This document shows positions 36,484 through 44,750 of a DNA stretch of 64,000 nt, one piece after another. The stretch covers positions 1 to 64,000 of the forward strand of contig NZ_LXYI01000017.1 in the NCBI RefSeq assembly GCF_001650875.1, given 5' to 3'. The stretch is from Sulfitobacter sp. EhC04 (GTDB taxonomy: Bacteria > Pseudomonadota > Alphaproteobacteria > Rhodobacterales > Rhodobacteraceae). A program made the position numbers and the translations under genes. The notes under the pieces were generated by a model. The model did not search any database. It was not told where the DNA came from and was given only the letters and a program-made list of their open reading frames with translations. Every line of letters starts with the position of its first letter. Position 1 is the first letter of the stretch.

Positions 36484-37428
36484 TCAGATATCAATGACGA
36501 GTTTCGGCGTCTTTGAACGCGACACACAGATTTGCATGACGTCATTCGCTGCCTTCTCGCTGTCAGTCAGGATGACATCCCGGTGGTCGGGGATGCCGTC
36601 AATCACATCACATTGGCAGATCCCGCAGTCACCGCGCTGACAGTCATAAAGCGGATCAAGCCCGGCTTCCTCCAGCGCTTCGATGATGCTCTTGTCGGCA
36701 GGGACGTGAACAATCTGGCCGGTGCTGTGGATTTCAACGTCGAAGGCCGTGTCCTCCGCCGTATTGGCCGCAGCGGTGAAAAGTTCGTAATGCACCCTTT
36801 CCACGGGCCAGCCCAGATCGGAGGTGACGGATTTGACAGCCTCGATCATGCCCGCAGGGCCGCAAAAGTAGACATGCGCGCCTTCGGGGGCCTTTCCCAG
36901 AATATCGTTCAGATCCATCTTGCTGGGTTGATCGTCGTAATGCAGATGCAGTTTTTCGCCGCAGATGTCCTGCATTTCCTTAACAAAGGCGAGCATGCCT
37001 TCGGAACGCCCGGCATAATGGGCTTCGAAGGGGCGCCCGCGCGCCGCCAGTTCCGCCGCCATCGACAGGATCGGCGTGATCCCGATGCCACCCGCGATCA
37101 GCACGGCAGGTTCTGCATGATCGCCCAGTTCAAAATGATTGGTCGGGTTGGAGATCTGAAGCTTGTCGCCCGGCTTGAGCGCATGCATGAACGTCGAGCC
37201 ACCCGTGCTTTGCGCCTCGCGCAGCACGCCGAGAGCCAGATGGCCGGGTTGCAGGCCGGGAAGCCGCAGCAGGGAGTACGACCGGTCACCCCCTTGGCTC
37301 AGGCTCACACGCACATGCGCGCCCGCCGTCCACACCATCGGGATCGGCGCCGAAGGTTTCACTTCGATCCGCTTTACATCTTTGGTCTCGCTCGAAACGG
37401 CGATCACTTCGTAGCCTATGGACGGCAT
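36484..37428 (-). CDS. Dioxygenase reductase (flavin / NAD / C-terminal [2Fe-2S])
   Basis: A 314-residue reductase of the phthalate-dioxygenase-reductase/VanB type. The order is a flavin domain (RSYSL at 49-53), an NAD domain (LIAGGIGITPILSM, then YFCGPAGMIEAV) and a plant-type ferredoxin domain with Cys263, Cys268, Cys271 and Cys301. It passes electrons from NAD(P)H to the Rieske subunit encoded just below. I chose MPSIGYEV, preceded by TTAGGGGGC; in-frame ATG codons 6 and 11 codons upstream lie close to the -10 box. It is the first gene of the ten-gene operon. Confidence 0.88.
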   Translation of the reverse strand: MPSIGYEVIAVSSETKDVKRIEVKPSAPIPMVWTAGAHVRVSLSQGGDRSYSLLRLPGLQPGHLALGVLREAQSTGGSTFMHALKPGDKLQISNPTNHFELGDHAEPAVLIAGGIGITPILSMAAELAARGRPFEAHYAGRSEGMLAFVKEMQDICGEKLHLHYDDQPSKMDLNDILGKAPEGAHVYFCGPAGMIEAVKSVTSDLGWPVERVHYELFTAAANTAEDTAFDVEIHSTGQIVHVPADKSIIEALEEAGLDPLYDCQRGDCGICQCDVIDGIPDHRDVILTDSEKAANDVMQICVSRSKTPKLVIDI

Positions 37429-37462
37429 GACGCCCCCTAACTCCATTCTATGTTTCTGCATA

Positions 37463-37491
37463 GTTTTATGTATAAAATAAAAACTCGTCAA
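37463..37491 (-). promoter_or_regulatory. Promoter of the dioxygenase operon
   Basis: On the minus strand TTGACG (37486-37491) and TAAAAC (37463-37468) are 17 bases apart and read toward the reductase gene. The operator-like repeat at 37464-37477 overlaps the -10 box. Confidence 0.6.
37464..37477. promoter_or_regulatory. Shared MarR-type operator candidate, copy C
   Basis: TTTTATGTATAAAA is an inverted repeat (one mismatch in the centre) overlapping the -10 region of the dioxygenase operon promoter. It matches copies A (18333) and B (27353). Confidence 0.55.
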
Positions 37492-37843
37492 GTGATTGTT
37501 TGTCGGGTTCGGCCAAGGAACCGTTGTGGCGGCACGCTGGGATAAATACCCATACGGCGGCTGTCCGGTTGTGAGCATCAACTCACACCGACTGCCTGCA
37601 TTCAACATCGGGGTAGCACAAGCCGCAAGGACGAAATGCCGCGTCGATCTGGAACAAGGGGCCGAGGTCTGAAATCACGGTCGGTGTGGCCAAGGTATGC
37701 TTCTTTCACAACCACTCAAAGTCCGGCTTGCACTGTGCGGTCCAGAATACGGGCCGGAACTGCGCCGGTGTGCAAATCCTGATATCTGCGCTGAATGCCC
37801 ACATCTTGTAGCGAACGGTGCCGTTGTCGGATAAGCTTTGGGC
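37492..37843. other. Intergenic region between the divergent dioxygenase and DUF1403 genes
   Basis: About 350 bases without a convincing gene. The visible structure is an inverted repeat TGTGAG (37570-37575) and CTCACA (37582-37587), which might be an operator. Short open frames on the minus strand have no coding character. It marks the end of the catabolic region and may be an insertion junction. Confidence 0.4.
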
Positions 37844-38728
37844 ATGACATTCACCCCACCGAACACCCAAGACGAGCCCAACACGCAACTTCTGTTGCCT
37901 TCCTGGGTGACGCCCCGCCGCAGCGAGGCACTTGAGGAAATGGCGTTCCTGTCCGGAGGCGCGCTGAGCTATCTGCATCAGGTCGTCGGGCGGCGTGATG
38001 TCCCGCAGGAGTTATGGAGGGATCGTCTGGCGTTGCAGGCGGCAGAGGCCTGCGTCGTGTTTTCGGGCCGGTCCGAGCGGGCAGGGGAGTTGCGTGATGC
38101 CATTCACCTGCTGCGGCCCGGCGACCTGCCTGGCCCGGCGGGGGAGACCTATCTTGCCTGGCGGCGTGCCGCTGAACGGCCCGTTTCTGCCAAGGCGCTG
38201 CATCGCGCCTTGCTCGAGGTGGAGGCAACACGCATCGCGGCCTGGCTGGGCACCGGGCAGGGTGCACCGATGGCGCGCGCGGCCAGGGTGCTGGAAACCG
38301 TTCTGACGGAAGCGCCGCGTGCGGAAGTGGCCGGGCTGATCCTGGCCGATGCGGCCCTGGCGCGGGCGCTGGGGTGGGATCATATCCTGCCGATGTTTGC
38401 GCTGGGTCTGGGGCGTGCGGACCTTGCCAAACGCGGTGACGCATTGCGGCTGGCCTGTCACGGTGCAGTGACAACAGCGGCCCCGATGGCGGTGCGACTG
38501 GCGGCGGATCTGGCGCGGCGGGCAGAGCGGCTGAAGACAGTTGCGCCGAAGTTGCGGGCCAAGACAGCACCGGGCGCGGTCGAGGTTTTCCTGAGCCGGG
38601 ACGCGGTGGCACCTTCGGCCTTGCCAATGGCGGGCCGGGCTGCACGCCGCCTCTGCGACCGGCTGGTTGATCTGGGCGCGGTGCGCGAACTGACCGGGCG
38701 CGACACCTTTCGGCTTTACGGGGTGTAG
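37844..38728 (+). CDS. DUF1403 family protein
   Basis: A 294-residue protein that I recognise as DUF1403, a family of unknown function common on alphaproteobacterial plasmids. It is largely helical and rich in Ala, Arg and Leu (for example RAARVLETVLTEAPRAEVAGLI), with LPSWVTPRRSEALEEMAFLSGGALSYL near the N terminus. No catalytic motif or membrane segment is obvious. It is followed after 2 bases by a scpB-like gene, a pairing that suggests a common role, perhaps in DNA or plasmid maintenance. Confidence 0.78.
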   Translation: MTFTPPNTQDEPNTQLLLPSWVTPRRSEALEEMAFLSGGALSYLHQVVGRRDVPQELWRDRLALQAAEACVVFSGRSERAGELRDAIHLLRPGDLPGPAGETYLAWRRAAERPVSAKALHRALLEVEATRIAAWLGTGQGAPMARAARVLETVLTEAPRAEVAGLILADAALARALGWDHILPMFALGLGRADLAKRGDALRLACHGAVTTAAPMAVRLAADLARRAERLKTVAPKLRAKTAPGAVEVFLSRDAVAPSALPMAGRAARRLCDRLVDLGAVRELTGRDTFRLYGV

Positions 38729-38730
38729 GT

Positions 38731-39324
38731 GTGGCGATTGACCGATCCGAACCGGCGCTGGACCGCGAGCTTGCCGACATGCCGCCGGAGCTGCGCTGGC
38801 GGGAATGGATGCTGCGGATCGAGGCGGTGCTCTTTGCCAGCGCCTCCCCGGTGCCAAGAGAGGACCTGGCGCGGGTTGTCGGGCAGGGGGCCTCCGTCGA
38901 TCTGCTGATCGGGGATCTGGCGGCAGACCTTGAGGGACGCGCGTTTGAACTGGTGCAGGTGGCGGATGGCTGGGTGTTGCGGTCGCGGACCGCCTTTGCC
39001 CCGGCGATCCGCGCGGCGGCCGATCTGGACGATCAACTGCTGGACCTCAGCGAATTCGACATCGCGGTGCTGGCCGCCATTGCCTATTACCAACCCGCCA
39101 CGCGAGACACGTTGAAAGACATTTTCGGCAAGGAGATCAGCCGCGATCTGATCGGTCGGCTGCATGCGCGGGGGCTGATCGGGACAGGGCCGCGCAGCCC
39201 CAGCCGTGGCGCGCCCTTTACCTTTGTCACAACGGAACACTTCCTGTTGGCTTTTGGGCTGGAAAGCCTGCGCGACTTGCCGGAGAGGGAAGAGTTGCTG
39301 GATGCGGGCCTGTCGCAGGGGTGA
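38731..39324 (+). CDS. scpB: ScpB-like segregation and condensation protein
   Basis: A 197-residue protein with the two winged-helix domains of ScpB: LRIEAVLFASASPVPREDLARVV near residue 30 and DIAVLAAIAYYQPATRDTLKDIFG near 110, ending in TTEHFLLAFGLESLRDLP. ScpB normally acts with ScpA (kleisin) and SMC in chromosome condensation. No scpA or smc gene is in the window, so this is probably a plasmid-borne paralogue. It starts with GTG 2 bases after the DUF1403 stop. Confidence 0.85.
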   Translation: MAIDRSEPALDRELADMPPELRWREWMLRIEAVLFASASPVPREDLARVVGQGASVDLLIGDLAADLEGRAFELVQVADGWVLRSRTAFAPAIRAAADLDDQLLDLSEFDIAVLAAIAYYQPATRDTLKDIFGKEISRDLIGRLHARGLIGTGPRSPSRGAPFTFVTTEHFLLAFGLESLRDLPEREELLDAGLSQG

Positions 39325-39374
39325 GCACGTCCCGGTGCCAGCGGTGCAGGATCAATCGGTCCAGACCATGACGA

Positions 39375-40472
39375 TCAGCCGATCACCTGCGGGTCACGGG
39401 GCAACCGGGTAAGGGACCGGGCACCATTATCCGTGACCAGAACGTCATCCTCTATGCGGACACCCAGCATGCCGGGGCGATAGAGCCCCGGTTCGATCGT
39501 GATGACCATCCCGGCCTCCAGCGGCGCATGGTTGCCCCGCATCAGTTGCGGCGCTTCGTGGATATCAAGGCCCAGCCCGTGACCGACCTTGTGGCGGATA
39601 TCGGCCGCGAATCCCGCGTCGCTCAGTGCCTGTTGCACGGCCATGTCCAGATCATGCGGGGTCACGCCGGGCGCGGTCATGTCGCGGCCCAGGCGGTTTG
39701 CCTCTTGCACTGCGTCATAGAGCGGGCGGTGTTCCTGCGGGATTTCCTCGCAGAAATAGGTGCGGGTGATGTCGGCGCTATAGCCGTTCAGGGTTGCGCC
39801 AAAGTCGAACAGCAAGGCGTCGCCCCGTTGCAACCGACGGTCGGAGGAGGGGACACCATGGCAATCCGCCGCAGCCGGGCCAGCCAGCACGATCAGGTTG
39901 AATGCGGCCCCTTCCGCCCCCCTTTCCAGCATGTTGATCAGCAGCTTCGCCCGTATCTCCGTCTCCGTCTGGCCCGCGCCGATCTCGCTCAGGGTCGCGG
40001 TCAATGCATCTTCGCTGATCTGCACGGCCTTTTCGATGGCGGCGACCTCTGACGCATCCTTGTTCAGGCGCAGCGGCAGCAGCATGTCGGTGCCATCCTC
40101 GGGCGCTGTGCCAAAGGCGCGGGCAAGGGCGGCGGCCTCGAAATGGCGCATGCGGCTTCCCTCTACGGCGAGGCTGGTCAGGCCTGTCTGCCGGGCGAGT
40201 TCGGACAGCGCATCGGCATATCCGTCGGCGTCCTGCCAGAACACGGTCCGGGCTTGCGGCATGCGCGCGGTCCACATGTCCTTTTCCAGTGCCGGGATTG
40301 CGGCGTGGATGTCGCCTGTTGCTGTGACAATCAGGATCGTGGGCCGTTCCATCAGACCCAGCCGCACGCCGGTCAGGTAGTAGAAGTTTGGCCCCGGCAC
40401 CATTGCGATGGCGGGGCAATCATGGCGTTGCAGTATGTCGGTGAGCTTGGAAATGCGGGCGTCAAAATTCAT
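39375..40472 (-). CDS. M24-family metallopeptidase (Xaa-Pro aminopeptidase-like)
   Basis: A 365-residue creatinase/prolidase-fold protein: N-terminal creatinase-like domain, then the pita-bread catalytic domain. The five metal ligands are visible: Asp in LLFDFGATLNG, Asp in YSADITRTYF, His in VGHGLGLDIHE, Glu in VITIEPGLY and Glu in VRIEDDVLVT. The likely reaction is removal of an N-terminal residue before proline; creatinase-like hydrolysis is possible. The start MNFDARISK follows AGGGACC; an ATG six codons upstream is an alternative. It seems to be a single gene. Confidence 0.86.
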   Translation of the reverse strand: MNFDARISKLTDILQRHDCPAIAMVPGPNFYYLTGVRLGLMERPTILIVTATGDIHAAIPALEKDMWTARMPQARTVFWQDADGYADALSELARQTGLTSLAVEGSRMRHFEAAALARAFGTAPEDGTDMLLPLRLNKDASEVAAIEKAVQISEDALTATLSEIGAGQTETEIRAKLLINMLERGAEGAAFNLIVLAGPAAADCHGVPSSDRRLQRGDALLFDFGATLNGYSADITRTYFCEEIPQEHRPLYDAVQEANRLGRDMTAPGVTPHDLDMAVQQALSDAGFAADIRHKVGHGLGLDIHEAPQLMRGNHAPLEAGMVITIEPGLYRPGMLGVRIEDDVLVTDNGARSLTRLPRDPQVIG

Positions 40473-40712
40473 CGGGGGTCCCTGGATCATGATGTTCTGT
40501 GCTTTGTGCCCAAGCCTCGCGTATCTTGAGGCGGATGCCAAGGCGTGCTGACCTGCATTGCCCTCACGCCACGCCACAGGCCTGCCGGCTACATACGGCG
40601 CACCTCCGGTGCGAGGGGAAGTCTGGCGATGTCCGGCTTGCGCCGGGCGGGGCGCTTCTAACGTGCCTTAGTCAGATTGAGCATGTCACTATCAGCAGCC
40701 CGTCCCGGCGGA

Positions 40713-41897
40713 TCAGTCCAGCGGCAGGCCGACGTAGTTTTCCGCGATGGCGCGCGATGCGGCTTCTGAACTGCGCAGGTAGTCGAATTCGGCCCGCTGC
40801 ATGCGTTTCTCGAATTCCGAATTATCGGGAAACTGGTGCATCAGCGTGGACAGCTGCCAGGAGAACCGTTCGACCTTCCAGACCCGCCGCAGCACGGTTT
40901 CAGAATAGCTGTCGATCAGCGCGTCGTTGTTGTCCTTGTAATGGGCCACCAGCGCGCGGTGCAGGATGCGCACATCGGCGGCGGCAAGGTTCAGTCCCTT
41001 GGCACCTGTCGGCGGCACGATATGGGCGGAATCGCCTGCGAGGAACAGGTTGCCATAGCGCATCGGCTCGGCCACGAAGGACCGCAGCGGCGCGATGCTT
41101 TTCTCAAAGGAGGGGCCGGTTTGCAGGTTGGCCGTTGCCTCCGCACCCAGGCGAGTCGTGAATTCCTCCCAGAAGCGGTCATCGGACCATTGCGCGACAT
41201 CGTCGTTCACATCGCATTGGATATAGTAGCGGCTGCGGGTGTTGGACCGCATGGAGGCCAGCGCGAAGCCGCGTTCATGGTTTGCATAGATCAACTCATG
41301 CGCGACGGGCGGTTTTTCCACCAGGATGCCCAGCCAGCCAAAGGGATAAACCCGCTCGAATGTCTTCAGCACATCCGCCGGGATCGCCTTGCGGGATACA
41401 CCATGGAACCCGTCGCAGCCCGCGATATAGTCGCAGGTCACAACAATTTTGGCCCCGTCATGGGTGAAATGGACAGCGGGCTGGTCAGACTTGAGGTCCG
41501 TCGGCACCACGTCATCGACATTGAAGAAGAACTGTTGCGCCCCGGCCATGCGTTTGTCGAACAGGTCCTTTGTCATTTCGGTCTGCCCGTAGACGGTCAC
41601 GGTCTTGCCGGTCAGCCCGGCCAGGTCAATGCGGTGCCGGTCGCCGTCAAAGGCCAGTTCAAACCCGTCGTGCGGCAGCCCTTCGCGGTGCAAACGGTCA
41701 GCGGCACCGGCTTCTTCCAGTGCGGTGACCGTGCCCTGTTCCAGCACGCCCGCACGGATGCGCCCCTCGATATAGGCGCGGTCCTTGCGGTCGAGCACAA
41801 TTGTGTCGATCCCGGCATTGGCCAGCAGTTGCGACAGCAACAATCCGGCAGGACCGGAGCCAATGATACAGACGGATGTTTTGATGGTACGGGTCAT
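40713..41897 (-). CDS. pobA: 4-hydroxybenzoate 3-monooxygenase
   Basis: A 394-residue flavoprotein monooxygenase that turns 4-hydroxybenzoate into protocatechuate with NADPH and oxygen. The FAD motif SVCIIGSGPAGLLLSQL is near the N terminus, the DG region reads YIAGCDGFHGVSRKAIP and the second FAD motif is FLAGDSAHIVPPTGAKGLNLAAADV. Length matches PobA exactly. It is divergent from an AraC-type regulator gene, the usual arrangement for PobA control. The protocatechuate ring-cleavage genes are not in the window. Confidence 0.92.
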   Translation of the reverse strand: MTRTIKTSVCIIGSGPAGLLLSQLLANAGIDTIVLDRKDRAYIEGRIRAGVLEQGTVTALEEAGAADRLHREGLPHDGFELAFDGDRHRIDLAGLTGKTVTVYGQTEMTKDLFDKRMAGAQQFFFNVDDVVPTDLKSDQPAVHFTHDGAKIVVTCDYIAGCDGFHGVSRKAIPADVLKTFERVYPFGWLGILVEKPPVAHELIYANHERGFALASMRSNTRSRYYIQCDVNDDVAQWSDDRFWEEFTTRLGAEATANLQTGPSFEKSIAPLRSFVAEPMRYGNLFLAGDSAHIVPPTGAKGLNLAAADVRILHRALVAHYKDNNDALIDSYSETVLRRVWKVERFSWQLSTLMHQFPDNSEFEKRMQRAEFDYLRSSEAASRAIAENYVGLPLD

Positions 41898-42055
41898 GAC
41901 GCGGCCTTCGTTGTCTATCCAAAAAGCCGACGCGGCGCGGCCTTGTCCGGGCAATCTTAATGCAATCTGGCAATCGGCAAATGGACACCAGCCACCAATA
42001 TTTGTACTATCCGATCAAAGTGGGGCCAATATGAGCGAAAAGGGCCTGAAAAAAG

Positions 42056-42952
42056 GTGGTTCCCTTGCCAGACACTGTTCCGACATATGAACTTTACGGT
42101 GAATATCTGGCAGGTACCCGTGCCGATCCGATGCATCATGAGACCATCGTGGAACGCAGCAGCAAACATGACTGGACGATCCGTCTGCACCGCCACCAAA
42201 GGCTTGCGCAGATATTTCTGTTCCAGACTCCGGGCGTATACACACGCCTTGGCGATTTGGATTTTCGCAGCGCCGGGCCGGTGATCCTGGTGGTGCCGCC
42301 GGGTCTGGCGCATGGCTTCCGGTTTCCCGAAGACATCGTAGGCGATGTGATCAGCCTGCGGCTGTCCCTTTTGGATGACGACAATGCCGCGCGGATCATG
42401 CGGTTTGCCGATACCGGTGGTGCGGTGTTGCCCGAACCGGACAGCCCCCATTTCGCAGTCATTGACATGCTGATGGGTCAGGTGCGCGAGGCCCTGCGCA
42501 ATTTCGGGACCGGGCGTGCCGCGCTGCTTGAAACGCTGATCCGTCTTATGCTGATCTATCTGGAGGGCGACCGGACCGACGCGCGCCCCTTGGGGCCTTT
42601 GCCTGCCCGGCAGGAACAGACTTTGCACGAAAGGCAGGCCCAGGCCTTTTGCGCGGCGGTTGAGGAACATTTTGCCAGCGCGATGACGCTTGAGGCTTAT
42701 GCCCGCGAAATCGGTGTGTCGACACCGCATCTCAATCGCCTGTGCCGCCGTATCCTTGGGACAACCCCCAATGCCGTGATCCGCCAGCGCCGCCTGGTCG
42801 AGGCGAAGCACCTGCTGGAATTCACCCGTCATTCCATGGCCGATATTGCCGCCCGCGCGGGCTTTGCCGATGCCGGATATTTCAGCCGTACCTTCAAGGC
42901 GGACACCGGGCAGACACCGGGCATGTACCGCAGGCAACAGGACAACGGATAG
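42056..42952 (+). CDS. AraC-family regulator, probable activator of pobA
   Basis: A 298-residue regulator with an N-terminal cupin-like sensing domain (LHRHQRLAQIFLF, VVPPGLAHGFRF) and a C-terminal AraC double helix-turn-helix (LEAYAREIGVSTPHLNRLCRR, then HSMADIAARAGFADAGYFSRTFKADTG). It is divergent from pobA across a 158-base gap, and AraC-type PobC/PobR proteins activate pobA with 4-hydroxybenzoate. The GTG start is the longest choice; a TTG three codons later has a better spaced AAGGTGG. Confidence 0.85.
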   Translation: MVPLPDTVPTYELYGEYLAGTRADPMHHETIVERSSKHDWTIRLHRHQRLAQIFLFQTPGVYTRLGDLDFRSAGPVILVVPPGLAHGFRFPEDIVGDVISLRLSLLDDDNAARIMRFADTGGAVLPEPDSPHFAVIDMLMGQVREALRNFGTGRAALLETLIRLMLIYLEGDRTDARPLGPLPARQEQTLHERQAQAFCAAVEEHFASAMTLEAYAREIGVSTPHLNRLCRRILGTTPNAVIRQRRLVEAKHLLEFTRHSMADIAARAGFADAGYFSRTFKADTGQTPGMYRRQQDNG

Positions 42953-43079
42953 ACGGAGTTTTCACCTCCCTTTGCACGGCCGGAACCCGAGAGCCCTGGC
43001 ATCGCCCGGCCGACAGTTCGGGGTTGCCAAACAATCCTGACTGGAAAACACTGTTGGAATAGAAAAATAATGGGAGTTA

Positions 43080-44663
43080 ATGATGACCAAGACACTTACA
43101 CTGATGTCCACGGCATTGCTTTTGTCCACAACCGCGCTGGCCCAGGCCGAAACCCTGAGATGGGCGCGGTCTGGCGATGCCCTCACCCTCGATCCGCATT
43201 CCCAGAACGAAGGGCCGACACATACCATCCGGCACCAGATGTACGAGCCTTTGATCATTCGCGATGTTACCGGTGCGTTTGAGCCGACGCTTGCCACAGA
43301 ATGGGGACCAAGCGAAGACGACCCCAATGTCTGGGTATTCAAGCTGCGTGAAGGCGTGAAATTCCACGATGGGGCCGATTTCACCGCCGAGGATGTGGTG
43401 TTCAGCTTCAACCGCGCCAAGACCGAGAATTCGGACATGAAGGAGTTGATCAACTCCATCACAGAGGTGCGCGCAGTGGATGATTACACCGTCGAGATGG
43501 TCACAGACGGGCCAAACCCGATTCTGCCCAGCAACCTGACCAACCTGTTCATCATGGACAAGGACTGGACCGAAGCGAACAACACCGTCGATGTGCAGGA
43601 TTTCGAGGGCGGTGAGCTGACCTATGCCACCACCAATGCCAACGGCACCGGCCCCTACAAGCTGGAAAGCCGGGAGCAGGACGTGAAAACGGTCATGACC
43701 CTGAACGAAGACTACTGGGGCAAGGACCAGTTCCCGCTGGACGTGACTGAAATCGTCTATACGCCGATCCAGAACGCCGCGACCCGCGTCGCCGCCATGC
43801 TGTCGGGCGAGGTGGATTTTCTTCAGGACATGCCGGTGCAGGATCTGGAACGCGTCAACAACGCGGACGGGCTTGTGGTCAAGCAGGCACCGCAGAACCG
43901 GGTGATTTTCTTTGGCATGAACCAGGGTGCCGATGACATCGAAGCCGACAACGTCGATGGCAAGAACCCGCTGGCAGATGCACGGGTGCGCAAGGCGATG
44001 TCGATGGCGATCAACCGTGATGCCATCCAGCAGGTTGTGATGCGCGGGCAATCCCAGCCCGCCGGGATGATCGCGCCGCCCTTTGTCAACGGCTGGACCG
44101 AAGCGATGGATGCGGAATCCACCACTGATATCGAAGGTGCCAAGGCATTGATGGAAGAGGCCGGTTATGCGGACGGTTTCTCGATCCGGCTCGACTGTCC
44201 GAACGACCGCTATGTGAACGATGAGGCGATCTGCCAGGCCGCAGTCGGGATGCTGGGCCAGATCGGCGTGACGGTAAACCTGGATGCCAAGCCCAAGGCG
44301 CAGCATTTCCCCTTGATCACCGACGGCAAGACCGACTTCTACATGCTGGGTTGGGGCGTGCCGACCTACGATTCCGAATATATCTTCAACTTCCTGGTCC
44401 ATGGGCGTGAAGGTGATATCGGGACATGGAACGGCACCGGCTATGACAACGACGCGCTGGACGCCAAGATCAAGAGCCTCGCTTCCAACACCGATCTGGA
44501 AGCCCGCAATGCCGACATCGCGGACATTTGGCGGGTGGTGCAGGACGAGACGCTGTACATCCCGATCCACCACCAGGTCCTGAACTGGGGCATGACCGAC
44601 GCCGTCGGCATCGAGGTCGATCCCGAGGATCAGCCGAAGGTGAAGTATTTCACCATGAAGTGA
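43080..44663 (+). CDS. Peptide-type ABC importer binding protein (SBP family 5)
   Basis: A 527-residue periplasmic solute receptor with a signal peptide (cleavage near residue 23, after ALAQA). Family 5 features include LRWARSGDALTLDPHSQNEG, WVFKLREGVKFHDGADFTAEDVVFSF and ARVRKAMSMAINRDAIQQVV. Ligands of this family range from oligopeptides to nickel, opines and glycosides, so the substrate is open. It heads the plus-strand dpp/opp-type operon. A hairpin between it and the permease genes may lower downstream expression. Confidence 0.9.
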   Translation: MMTKTLTLMSTALLLSTTALAQAETLRWARSGDALTLDPHSQNEGPTHTIRHQMYEPLIIRDVTGAFEPTLATEWGPSEDDPNVWVFKLREGVKFHDGADFTAEDVVFSFNRAKTENSDMKELINSITEVRAVDDYTVEMVTDGPNPILPSNLTNLFIMDKDWTEANNTVDVQDFEGGELTYATTNANGTGPYKLESREQDVKTVMTLNEDYWGKDQFPLDVTEIVYTPIQNAATRVAAMLSGEVDFLQDMPVQDLERVNNADGLVVKQAPQNRVIFFGMNQGADDIEADNVDGKNPLADARVRKAMSMAINRDAIQQVVMRGQSQPAGMIAPPFVNGWTEAMDAESTTDIEGAKALMEEAGYADGFSIRLDCPNDRYVNDEAICQAAVGMLGQIGVTVNLDAKPKAQHFPLITDGKTDFYMLGWGVPTYDSEYIFNFLVHGREGDIGTWNGTGYDNDALDAKIKSLASNTDLEARNADIADIWRVVQDETLYIPIHHQVLNWGMTDAVGIEVDPEDQPKVKYFTMK

Positions 44664-44688
44664 AGCAGGTCCTGACGGACCGGGCGAG

Positions 44689-44716
44689 GGCGGCGCTGCG
44701 GGTGCCGCCTTTTCCT
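44689..44716 (+). terminator. Hairpin after the binding protein gene (attenuator-like)
   Basis: GGCGGC (44689-44694) pairs with GCCGCC (44704-44709), followed by TTTTCCTT. It lies between the binding protein gene and the first permease gene. Partial termination here would give the usual excess of binding protein over membrane subunits. Confidence 0.55.
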
Positions 44717-44750
44717 TGACCTTCCGCTTAACAGATTGTCCACTCATCCA

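Noticed and set aside
37571..37978. Small open frames on the minus strand in the gap upstream of the DUF1403 gene.
   Set aside because: They overlap the DUF1403 start or have no ribosome site and no recognisable domain.
40713..42952. pobA and its AraC regulator as part of the auxin route.
   Set aside because: They have their own divergent promoter region, no copy of the shared operator and a well-defined role in 4-hydroxybenzoate use.
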